A stretch of 64,000 nt of DNA, from NCBI GenBank assembly GCA_023333565.1, contig JAJKFH010001865.1:1922001-1986000 (forward strand), written 5' to 3'. A model generated the notes under the pieces. That model was not told where the DNA came from, ran no database searches, and worked only from the letters and a program-made list of their open reading frames with translations. Source of the stretch: Puffinus mauretanicus. Lineage: Eukaryota > Chordata > Aves > Procellariiformes > Procellariidae. This document shows positions 51,186-59,730 of the stretch, in pieces. A program made the position numbers and the translations under genes. Within the stretch, counting starts at the first letter, position 1. The number at the start of each line of letters is the position of its first letter.

Positions 51186-52146
51186 GCCCTGCAGAATGAC
51201 TGTTCTGTTTCCTGCAGGAAATGAGATGCTTGTATTAGATACCCCTGTGGTTTTCATACTGTAAATGTATCAGCTGGTACAAATCCTCTGGAGAGGGCTA
51301 TTAACTAATGCTTAGAAAGAGCAGTGGCAATAGCAGACCGCACGTAGCACCTCAGAGAAGAGGGGACAAAAGCTGACAAGTCATCCCTAAAAAATTTGAG
51401 AGCCAACAGCTGAGGAACACATCTTGTAGTAGAGGCGACGTCTGTGAGGAATATACATACCTACACCCGCTTCCTTCCCCTTACACCGCTCACTGCTTCT
51501 TTAAATAAGGAGCCTATTGCTCATCAGCACTCCTCTCATTTAGGAGCCACAAGCCCATGCTACCGCTCCTCATTAAACCATCCCTGGTTACACACGGCAG
51601 AGGAGGATCATCCACAGGCTGTACACATCTTACGCATGGCCATTTTTCCTCCCTTCTACTGTGTTTTTTTTTTACTGTTTCCGAGTTGCTCGGGTTCTAA
51701 GACAACTTCTCGCCGAGGCAGCCCCCGCAGGGCTATGGGGGCAGCCCCCCGCCCGGGGCAGGGCTCCTCTCCCCCGGAAGACCCCGCTGCTCCCCCATCC
51801 GCATCGCTCCCGCCCGGCGGCCTGGGTGGAGCCGCTCGCCCTCGCAGGACAGGCGCCGATCGTATTCTCCATTGCAAAACCACTGCCAGGGCCAGAAGGG
51901 GGGAGGAGAGAAGAGGGGGAGGAGGAAGGGAAAAGAAGGTGTAAACCTGTCTGGGGGAGAGCCCGGGGACGGAGTCGGCCGGGGGGCGGGAGGGCAGGGC
52001 CGGGGGGGGCCGGCGGGGAGACAAAGGAAGGATGGAGGGCGCCCAAGGGAAACGGGGGAAGCCGGGGAGGGGGCGCTGCCGGGGAGCCCCGCGGGGCACC
52101 TGCCCGCCCCGGCACACGCCCCGCACACGCACACACAGAGATCCAT

Positions 52147-52163
52147 CACACACACACACACAC
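52147..52163 (-). repeat. (CA)8 microsatellite, read as UG repeat in GNAL pre-mRNA
   Basis: The plus strand carries 17 bases of alternating CA ending three bases from the donor GT at 52166-52167. In the GNAL transcript this is an uninterrupted UG run beginning at intron position about +5. A second, interrupted CA-rich stretch follows at about 52119-52139. Confidence 0.95.
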
Positions 52164-52165
52164 GT

Positions 52166-52167
52166 AC
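52166..52167 (-). other. GNAL: GNAL exon 1 5' splice donor
   Basis: On the minus strand the exon ends CTGCTGCTGG followed by GTACGTG, a near-consensus donor. It leaves a phase-1 codon, as expected for the G-alpha-s/olf family, where the next exon completes the glycine of the P-loop. A UG-repeat tract begins within a few bases of it. Confidence 0.85.
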
Positions 52168-52615
52168 CCAGCAGCAGCAGGCGGTGCGTCTGCTTGTACT
52201 CCCGCTTCTGCTCCTTGAGCGCCCGGTCGATGCTCTTGCTGACTTTCCTCGCCTCCTTCTCCGCCTCCCGCTCCTCCAGGCGCAGCTTCTCCCAGGGTCT
52301 CTGCAGCGCCGGCGGCTGGTGCAGCGCCTGCTGCCGCGCCGCCTTCCCTCCGCCGCCGGGGCCGCCGGCCTTGGGCAGCGGCGGCCGCTCAGGGGCCGCC
52401 CCGTTACCACCGCCGTTCTGCAGCAGCAGCGGCGGCCCGTCCGCCTCCCCGCCGGGCTTACCGCCGGGCCGGAGCGGGGCGCCGAGGGGCTGCGGCTGCG
52501 GGGCGGCGTGAGGCTCCGCCGGCGCTTCGGGCTCCGAGGCGGCGCCGGCGCTGGAGATGGAGCCGCCGCCGGCGTCGCCGAAGAGCCGCGGGCGCAGGCT
52601 GTAGCAGAGCCCCAT
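52168..52615 (-). CDS. GNAL: GNAL exon 1, long (XL) G-alpha-olf isoform, first coding exon only
   Basis: G-alpha-olf is the Gs-family alpha subunit that couples odorant, dopamine D1 and adenosine A2A receptors to adenylyl cyclase at the inner plasma membrane. The exon starts MGLCYSLRP, the signature of the extended isoform, with Gly2 and Cys4 as likely lipidation residues. Residues about 10-105 form a Gly/Ala/Pro-rich linker. Residues about 106-142 are a charged helix (EEREAEKEARKVSKSIDR) matching the G-alpha N-terminal helix. Residues 143-150 (THRLLLLG) are strand beta-1 entering the P-loop. Coding stops after 149 codons plus one base (phase 1) at G|GTACGT, so the remaining P-loop and GTPase lie in later exons outside the window. 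The ATG has a good context (GAGCCATGG) and an in-frame TGA lies 48 nt upstream. From memory, the human counterpart exon encodes about 24 fewer residues, all in the linker. Identity rests on recognising both ends; no alignment was run. Confidence 0.92.
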
Positions 52616-52663
52616 GGCTCGGTGCCCCCGCCGGGGACGGGCTCTGGCGCGGCGGGGTTGGCC

Positions 52664-52753
52664 TCAGCGCTTCCCGCCGGCCCTACGCGGCGGGGAGGCG
52701 GCGGCGGGCGGGGAGGGGGCGCCGCGGAGCCCCTCACGGCCCCGCTGGGCCAT
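52664..52753 (-). CDS. Candidate upstream ORF (29 codons) in the GNAL 5' leader
   Basis: A minus-strand ATG at 52753-52751 has strong initiation context, with A at -3 and G at +4 (GCAAGATGG). It opens a 29-codon frame rich in Arg, Gly, Pro and Ala and ends at TGA 52666-52664. It is in the same frame as GNAL but is closed 48 nt before the GNAL ATG, so it cannot extend the protein. If transcription starts upstream of 52753 it would be a translational brake on the XL isoform. Whether the leader includes it is unknown. Confidence 0.4.
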   Translation of the reverse strand: MAQRGREGLRGAPSPPAAASPPRRAGGKR

Positions 52754-53023
52754 CTTGCATTTTCCTCCCCGGGCGGCGGCAACGGCTCCTCAGCGCCGAT
52801 CACCTGACACCGAGCTGCCACCGCCGGGTCCACCTTACCGTAAATACCCCAGCGCCAGCCCACCGCGCAGCGCCGGGCGCCGGCGGGGGAAGGGCGGGGG
52901 CACGCCGCCCGCGCCGCCACACAGGCGCACACACGTTCGCAGCCCACCTCCCCCCTCCCCCCCCGCCTCAACCGGCTCCGCCGTCCCCTCACACCACCCC
53001 GCCCGATGGCCGCCTCCCCGCGA

Positions 53024-53101
53024 CGAGGGGGCGAGGGGCTCCCAGCCTGTGCGCGGAGCGGTCCCGCTCCGCGCACAGGCTGGGAGCCCCTCGCCCCCTC
53101 G
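53024..53101. repeat. Perfect 38-bp inverted repeat with 2-nt loop
   Basis: The left arm 53024-53061 starts CGAGGGGGCGAGGGG and ends GCGCGGAGCGG. The right arm 53064-53101 is its exact reverse complement, starting CCGCTCCGCGC and ending CGCCCCCTCG. Only two bases (TC) separate the arms. It lies about 410-490 bp upstream of the GNAL ATG. Symmetry stops abruptly outside the arms. It is GC-rich and would form an extremely stable hairpin or cruciform. Confidence 0.95.
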
Positions 53102-53420
53102 CTGCCTGCACCACCCGCCCTCCTTGTTTCCTCCCTCCTGGAAGGGCCGCCTGTGAGCCTCGGGAGCTGCACCCCCCCCACACCCGGGGGCACGGCGGTG
53201 GCCGCCTCCTGAGGCCTAAGCCCCTGACGGACAGCCTCGGGGAGAAGCCGAGGCCTCTCACAGAGAGGGACCCTTCGGGGTGCCAGCGGCCCGTGGAGAA
53301 GCCGAGGCGGCCTCCACCAGCCTGCCATCCTCACAGCTACAGCACGGTTTTCAGCCCCTGTAGACAGACGCGGCTTGCCGCCCCCAGGCTGACTAACGGT
53401 GCTGTGGGAGGAAGGCTTTG

Positions 53421-55542
53421 GGTGCGACGGTAGGAGAAAATAATAGGCGATGTGGGGGTTTGCTGGTTCTCTCAGTCAGTGTTGGCAATAGTAGTACTCC
53501 AGCGGCGTGCTGCTGTGGGCCCTGGAGGGAAGGCTGGTGCTTGAAGTCAGCCAGTTCAAAGGCAGTGGCAGCCCTCCTCAGGAGAAGTCCTGGAGAAATT
53601 CAGGTTACTCCGAATGCGTCTCAAACGGGCTCGCCTTCTGCTTCGTCCATCTCCACGTTCTTCATAATCGCAGCAGTTTTTCTACTATAATATTTCATAA
53701 AATTGTAAGTCTTTTTTCGGAGGCATGTGGCTACTGGACGAAACGGTGTGTCTCTAACTCTTAAAACAAAGGTCGTATGTTCACTAGTGTGATTGATGAA
53801 TACCTTAGCATAAATTTAGAGTCTCTTACTTCAGTAACATCGACCGTGTTCATGAACCTCTTTATTCATGCAGTGTCTCTTTGGATTCTGTTATGACCCT
53901 GTTGTATTAGGTCATTGGTTTTGTCTCCTAATTGTTTCCAGTGACCGATATTATATTAATAGATGCCGCTATTTATATACTGCTGTATGAAGAAATGGAG
54001 GGAGGTACAATTTCTATACTTCTTTACGATGAACGAATTAGAGCAAATTGGCCACAGTTTTTAGTTCCTGGATATGGGAAACAGAATTGTTTTTGTGACG
54101 GATCTATTCATGTCAAACGATTTAGCGAACATCCTCTAAAATATGTATTTACCAAGCAGTGAGTTGTGTGTTAACATTCACTGGAAAAAAAAATCCAACA
54201 CCCGACATTAGCATAAAATAAATAGATGCCTTTTAACTGAAAGCATCAACTGTCTGTGATTGCACCACACAAAGGAAATTTTGCCAGTGAAAATATTAGC
54301 AGGATCCAGCACACTGTAGATGTTGTTCTCTTATACCCTTCAAAATGCTTACCAACAATTTGGACAGATGCCTTAGCTCCGAGAAAAGCATCCAATAGCT
54401 GTTGCTTCTATTGTATGTTTTAATACATGATTATCTAGTGTCCTGGTTGCAATCTTCTTGCAAAACATATAAGCGGTTGCATCACAGCAGAGGATGTTTC
54501 ACCACTATTGCAGCGCTGCTGTGTCTTGACTGAAAGTTTTTATGGACCGTAAGGATATACCGTCTCTTAGGTTGTGAGTAAAAGATTTCAGCTTTCAGCT
54601 GAAAACAGAGCAGGAATTTGGATAAGTAGAATCTAAATGTTCAATCTGGACTGAATAGCTGGGATCCTGGGATTAGTGGCTGTACACTTTTCGGTGTAAT
54701 TGGATCACATAGGAGAATTTGCTACTCATCCAACAATACAATAAAAACATGAAAAAAATACCAAAGTAATGGTGAAAGTTAGGGAGTTAGTATTTGGGGC
54801 CCAAATGTCAATGCGCATACTTAGTTTTGTGAAGGTGATTCTTAGAGCTTGCTGCATACAACAGCATTTGCAGAATCATGAGCTGCTTTCCAAATAGTAA
54901 AAGAAATGCCATGATCTGGCCAAATTAGTTCAGATTAGGTAACATTTCTCCTAATAAAGCGCTCCTGGGCATGTACAGTGTATGCTCAGTGAGTAACAGG
55001 GGAGGTGAACGATATATTCAGGGTTACAGAGGAGACCTGGCAGAATATGCTCTGTAAAATGACATGCTTTATAAATAATTTTGAAATAACAGCCAATGTA
55101 ATAACAACTATGGATAGGTAGCATCCTTGAAAAACAGGCCACTCAGCCAACACTGGTATAGATACTCCACCTTATAAAATGTCAAATGAAGTATGTTTGG
55201 TCCACTGAAAGATCCTTCAGTGACCTACAAGAGCAAATTGGGTCTTGAGGGAGAAGTATTCTCACTTCTAATAAAGAACAATAAGCAGCCTGTCTTCTTT
55301 CTTTCCTCAGAAGAATAGCGACCATCACTACTTCCAGATTACTGTGGGCTGGGATTTTCAAGAATTTAAAATGAGAAAGTCAGTATGATGCAGTTTTCTG
55401 ATGTGAATACTCTTTGGAGAATCTTTCATGGAATAATGTTCAACATTTTCTAAGGTTAGTCATCCAAATCAGAGCTTAATGACTGGGTTAGTTTTTCAGT
55501 AGTACTAATTACCTATGATTCTCATTATGTTAACTGAAATTA
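53421..55542. other. Upstream flank of GNAL, no identified gene
   Basis: Composition returns to genome average. Open plus-strand frames of 76-90 codons near 53418-53764 and 53932-54162 show no recognisable family. A divergent noncoding transcript from the island is possible, but nothing in the sequence demonstrates it. Confidence 0.55.
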
Positions 55543-56086
55543 GAATCACAGAATCATAGAACAGCCCAGGACTGTTCTATGGGGAAGGGACCCCGAAAGG
55601 GATCCCTCAAAAGATCATCTGGTCCAACCTTTCATGGGAAAGGTAGCCTCGATGAGATTATCTAGCACCTTGTCCAGTCGCATCTTGAAAACCTCTAGCG
55701 ATGGGGACTTTACCATGTCCCTGGGGAGGTTGTTCTAGTGAATGATTTCTCTCACTGTAAAAAATGACTTTCTTATATTGAGATTAAACCTCTCCTGGTG
55801 CAACTTGCACTCGTGGCCCCTTGTCTTCTCCATGTGGCTCCTTGTGGCTCTCCTCCGTCCTCTTTGTAGCTGCCCTTTAAGTACAGGAATACTGTGATGA
55901 GGTCCTTCTTGAGCCTTTTCTTCTCCATGCAGAAGAGAAGGTCCCCCCTGAGCTTTCTCCAGGGAGAAGAGACCTAACTCCTTCCATCTCCTCATGGGGC
56001 AGGTTCTCCAGCCCTTTGATGGTCTTCGTGGCCCTCCTTTGGACCCTCTCCAGTCTGTCCGCATCTTTTTTGAATTGTGGGAACAG
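55543..56086 (-). mobile_element. CR1 LINE fragment, minus strand
   Basis: Reading the minus strand from 56086: a segment corresponding to 'RLERVQRRA', then GLENLPHEE-like and KELGLFSLEKAQGGP. Next come KGQLQRGRRRATRSHMEK and KLHQERFNLNIRKSFFTV, then the 3' UTR with GGTTGGACCAGATGATC. It ends in TTCTATGATTCTGTGATTCT at about 55546-55562. It belongs to a different subfamily from the 32-34 kb copy (LNIRKSFFTVRE). Frames are broken. EKAQ-GP occurs twice about 14 residues apart, suggesting a small internal duplication near 55925-55975. Confidence 0.93.
55555..55581. repeat. 10-bp inverted repeat at the CR1 3' end
   Basis: CATAGAACAG (55555-55564) and CTGTTCTATG (55572-55581) are exact reverse complements around a 7-nt loop, within the CR1 3' UTR next to its terminal repeat. 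Confidence 0.85.
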
Positions 56087-56094
56087 TTAATTAA

Positions 56095-56106
56095 TATATA
56101 TATATG
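56095..56106. repeat. Short (TA)n microsatellite
   Basis: About six TA units lie immediately beyond the 5'-truncated end of the CR1 copy, which may mark an AT-rich integration site. Confidence 0.7.
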
Positions 56107-59100
56107 TAGTTAGATCTGAAATTGAAGTAAAACACTTTAAACTTTTTGTTTCTTGCTTTCAATGTATAGTTCCACCTAAGAAATAAAAAATTAGAGGTGG
56201 TTTCCAGTCATATGCAGCAGCTAGGTATGTCCACAAGATGGCTCTACTGACTTCAAGGAGTAATACAATTCTAGTAGGTAAGTCTATAAATACTATTCCT
56301 GTGAAGAAGCATCTTTACCGTTTCTTAAAAGGAGTAAAATGTATGCATTTCCTGGACACTCAAAATAATTTGTATTCTTTTTTCTGCTTTTATAATAATT
56401 TTGATTTAACAATAATTTCCTATACTATTTGGCTTTTTGAGATTTATAGTGTGTTCCAAGTTTTAATCAAGAGATGAGTATTTGTGATCAATCTCAAACA
56501 AACAGAGTAACTGCAGTTGCCTTGAAAATGTAGTTGTGTGGGAATTAAAGAGAGCCCAGTTAAATGAATCTGTAAGAAGTTTAATAAGGCAAGAATCTTA
56601 AAGACAAGGAGAAGCTTTCCTGGGGCTGGACATTTGTTCGTTGTCTTCTTGTTGCTCTGATTAGTCCCTGTATCAGTGAATGAGTTTATCCATATTCTGA
56701 CTATGGTTTTGCCATTTTGTTTTTCTATATCTTGGTCAGAATAGTGCTATGAATGCAGAAACTATAAATTCAGAGCCTGCACTGAGATATTATTTCTAAA
56801 TTATTTTGATATTTTTTCCTCAAGATTTTTCAGGACCTCAGTGATGATTAGTGAAACACGTTGCAAGGTTTTTAGGTTTATTAAAGAGGAAAGCTACATG
56901 GTAGAAGCCCAAAAAAAGAAAATATTCAGAGAAGCATGTGCTGTGACAAACACTAGATATTTGCAAAACTCCTGTTGAGGTTAATTTTCCTCGTGGGTAA
57001 AGGGTCTAGGATGTACCCAACTTCCATCAGATGATGAACATCTCTTATCTTCTTTGATAGGTACTTGTCAAAAACCTATTTGCTTCTTGTGGGATGAATA
57101 CTATTATTTAGGTTCTTAAAGTTTATAATAAGCACTAAACTGTATGCATAGTGTGCCTGTACTGCCCTACTGTATCATTGCTGGTATATGGGAAAAGGAA
57201 AATACTGTTCTTTGATATGTGCTTTGTTCCCTAAAGGCTGGAATCTATGTTGCTGATAGAAAGCCTACCAGTAAGCACAGCTACACCAACAAATCTCTGT
57301 GTGAAATGTACAGAATTAGATGAGTCTCCTGACCTCCTGCAAATCTCAGGAAGTCCAAAGACAAAAGACCAGAAGAAAATGGTATCTTTTCCCTTGGTCT
57401 TCTCTTTGAGAGATACCCTAAACCTGCAGTGAAGTTTCCTTCCTTGTGACCTGAAAAGCTATGCAAAGGTATGAATATGGTAATTTTTGTATTGTGTGTG
57501 AATGCACTGTCTGCCTTTCCTCTCCAAGCTCTTTACAGGACATCCCAGGATTTATAACTTCTCCATCCTATAGTTTCTCCTTCCCAACATCATCTCCAGA
57601 GCTATGATCTCCAGGAGGAAAAATTAGCTTCACAATTTACCTTGATATTAGTATTTTAAATACTAGTAATTTGGGGAGCCAATTTTAACTGCTAAATTGA
57701 TGCAGTCACCTAGTGCTTGCTAGACCTGTGGAAATCTCAGCTACATGAATCCCATAAATTTTTTTAAGCTCATTCTTTAAAGCTTCTATTTTGTTTCACT
57801 GATAGATCAGTAAATAAAAAATAGATAGGCAAATTATTTTGGACTGCAGTGAGCCCTTCTAGTTTCTATAACACACAGAGACACAATAAATATAATGCCT
57901 CTGTTTTCGCAGAACAACTCCAACCTTCACCACAAATTTTATATGCCACTTCTACTGGTTGCTTGAAGATTCTTAAAGTGGGACCAAAATAAGGCTTATA
58001 GTGGGAATTCAGCTACAAATGCAATAGTTGTAGAGCAACAGTTATCCAAATCTGATTTTATCAAATCATTTCTCACTCATCACCATGGTATTTTTTTGTG
58101 CCTGGTCATATCTGAGCATGATAACAATTTACCACTTCTTTTTGGAGAGCCTCTTTCATGTAAATACTGTAAACAATTTAGCAACTCTTAAAGCAGGATT
58201 TTAGTTTGTTACCGATGATAAAAGAATAAAGGATTTAGGTTCATTAAAAGTGGGGCCATTAGTGCCACTTGTATTAAAGTTGCCTTGTATGTCCCATTAT
58301 TAGACTCTATTTTTCTTTGCTTAAAATTTTACAAAATGGGATTTGGGCTAAATTTCACCTGCTGAAGTCTGTTTCGACCTGAATGTTTTTGTTTGTTTTA
58401 ACTTCCAAAATACCTCAGCCATTTTCTCAAAGAGTTTAATGAGAAACATACTGTTGCTATGTAAAAACATCTTGTTGACTTTCAGAAGGACTAATAGTTT
58501 ATCATTCTTGCATCAGTCGTGATAGATCTTTTTGCTTTAAGAGAAGTGATTACCAGTATATAGAAGACATTTTAAGCAATGTCGGAGTAGACAAGCTTAA
58601 GGGAATTTACTGCCAGTACCAAAATAAGATAAAGTAGGTCAGCTTGCTTGAAAACTAGGTTCTGAGCAAATGGAGTAAGAAAACAGTTAGAAAGAGATTT
58701 AAAATGCAAATTGAGGGATGAGGTAATTTTCTGTGGTACTCTATAGAACAGGGAAGGGTAGAAGCAAAGCAAAGCAAATTGGAGTTTTTGTATGCTTAGC
58801 AGTGTTATCAGATAACATAATGCGCTATTGTCAGAGGCATAAATGTTGATTTCTTTGTAGCCTTTAGTTTGTTGCTACCTCTAAAGGAATTTGAATAATA
58901 AACTTATGAGGCTCCCAGTGATCTCCTTTAAATACCTGTGTAAAGATTTCTTTTAAAAGTCTGTTGAGCCATGTTTGAATCAGGGGTTTGTAATATTGTG
59001 TTATGAATATGGTATTTGCTCAGAGAAAATCTGATCGAATCTGATCAAATTGTAACACTTAAAAAGCTGTAACTTGCACAATCTGAAACACAGAGCAGAA

Positions 59101-59663
59101 AGCCATCACAGCTTTCTTCTACGACAAGGAATGGTCCTACTTGTTACAAACCTGATCCAGGTGGAGGGAAAGGACGTGGCTTCAGGAACACTTCTATTAA
59201 AAGATTCTGATCCTGTTTTGCCTGTGAATAATGTATGTATCTATCACGTACCACATTTCTTTTAAGTCAGGGGAGCGTGCTTTATCTGTGCAACCTCAAT
59301 TCATTCCCACATAAATATTCATCATGATGCAGTCTTCAACTTCACACAAACAACTTCTCCAGACTAAGCTGTTTGTTTTGGGGACTCTCTGCTCTTGATG
59401 TGAACAGCCAGCAGAGCTGTAAAAGAAGACTCAGCTAGCTGTAGGGACTTCTGGAACCTTCTGAATAATTGGAAAAAAATCTTTTCTTTTAGAAGATTAG
59501 TGCTGTAATGCAAAAACTAAAGTAAAGCAAGAGAACAGAAAACAGAGATGAGCTGATGCATAAATGGAGATCATCATACAAACTTAACTTTCATTTTAAT
59601 ACTAAACAAATTAGTCTTTCCCTTTCAACTGAGAATCAACCTAAACAATATATTGAATAATAG
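56107..59663. other. Upstream flank, no identified gene
   Basis: AT-rich sequence with short open frames only and no recognised repeat or RNA gene. Confidence 0.55.
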
Positions 59664-59730
59664 AATCATAGAAAAGTCTTGTTTGGAAGATAACTCTGGG
59701 TATCATAGTTCAAATATGCATTTTGGAGGC
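59664..59730 (-). mobile_element. Very short CR1 3' tail remnant, minus strand
   Basis: ATAGAATCATAGAAAAGTCT followed by TTTGGAAGATAACTC and ATCATAGTTCAA parallels the reversed CR1 end: AGAATCATAGAATAG, TTGGAAGGGACC, then ATCTAGTCCAA. Only about 65 bp remain. Confidence 0.7.

Larger units (their letters stand above)
34373..51689. other. Intronic DNA without identified gene
   Basis: AT-rich sequence with no recognised coding exon. It contains a 23-bp-period duplication with small palindromes (43781-43852), a 19-bp perfect tandem duplication (47419-47456), and two ISRE-like TTTCAGTTTC motifs (48387 and 48426). Poly-A runs lie at 46688-46701 and 51172-51185. The 35.2-38.4 kb part is slightly less AT-rich, but I could not assign it to a repeat or gene. 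Confidence 0.55.
1..52167 (-). other. GNAL: GNAL intron 1 (5' part, runs off the window)
   Basis: Everything below the exon 1 donor is inferred to be intron, because no further G-alpha exon was found. In particular, no minus-strand segment encodes the short-isoform start (MGCLGNSS) or the exon 2 P-loop continuation (GAGESGKS). The intron is therefore over 52 kb. It is mostly AT-rich, with no convincing nested gene. It holds CR1 pieces, homopolymer runs and one GC-rich island around 11.64-12.13 kb. Confidence 0.8.
51690..53420. other. CpG island spanning GNAL exon 1
   Basis: Composition changes sharply from AT-rich intron below about 51690 to GC-dominated DNA dense in CG dinucleotides, and back to ordinary composition after about 53420. 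The island covers the promoter, exon 1 and about 480 bp of intron 1. Long open frames on both strands inside it (for example minus 51733-53334, and plus 51872-52807) are mostly a consequence of scarce AT-rich stop codons. Boundaries are judged by eye. Confidence 0.9.
52616..53420 (-). promoter_or_regulatory. GNAL: GNAL XL promoter and 5' leader region (CpG island)
   Basis: This very GC- and CpG-rich DNA lies immediately upstream of the GNAL ATG on the minus strand. No TATA box is evident, so a dispersed CpG-island start is inferred; the exact start site cannot be read from sequence. A YY1-like AAGATGGC motif (minus strand, around 52750-52756) lies about 135 nt upstream of the ATG. YY1 sites often sit just downstream of start sites. 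The same ATG opens a short in-frame upstream ORF (52664-52753). A perfect long inverted repeat occupies 53024-53101. Confidence 0.7.

Noticed and set aside
1..52167. CHMP1B, the intronless gene nested in a GNAL intron in mammals
   Set aside because: A roughly 199-codon single-exon ESCRT-III frame would be obvious; none exists on either strand, so it must lie outside the window.
51872..52807. Long plus-strand open frames (up to 311 codons) opposite GNAL exon 1
   Set aside because: They mirror the GC-rich GNAL exon and promoter; scarcity of stop codons in CpG-island DNA explains them.
53517..53527. EBF/Olf-1-like site (CCCTGGAGGGA) upstream of the GNAL island
   Set aside because: Olfactory genes often carry EBF sites, but this match deviates from the TCCCNNGGGA core, so it is not claimed as a site.
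53932..54162. 76-codon plus-strand frame preceded by an acceptor-like TTGTTTCCAG
   Set aside because: The frame starts ahead of the acceptor, has no matching donor and encodes nothing recognisable.
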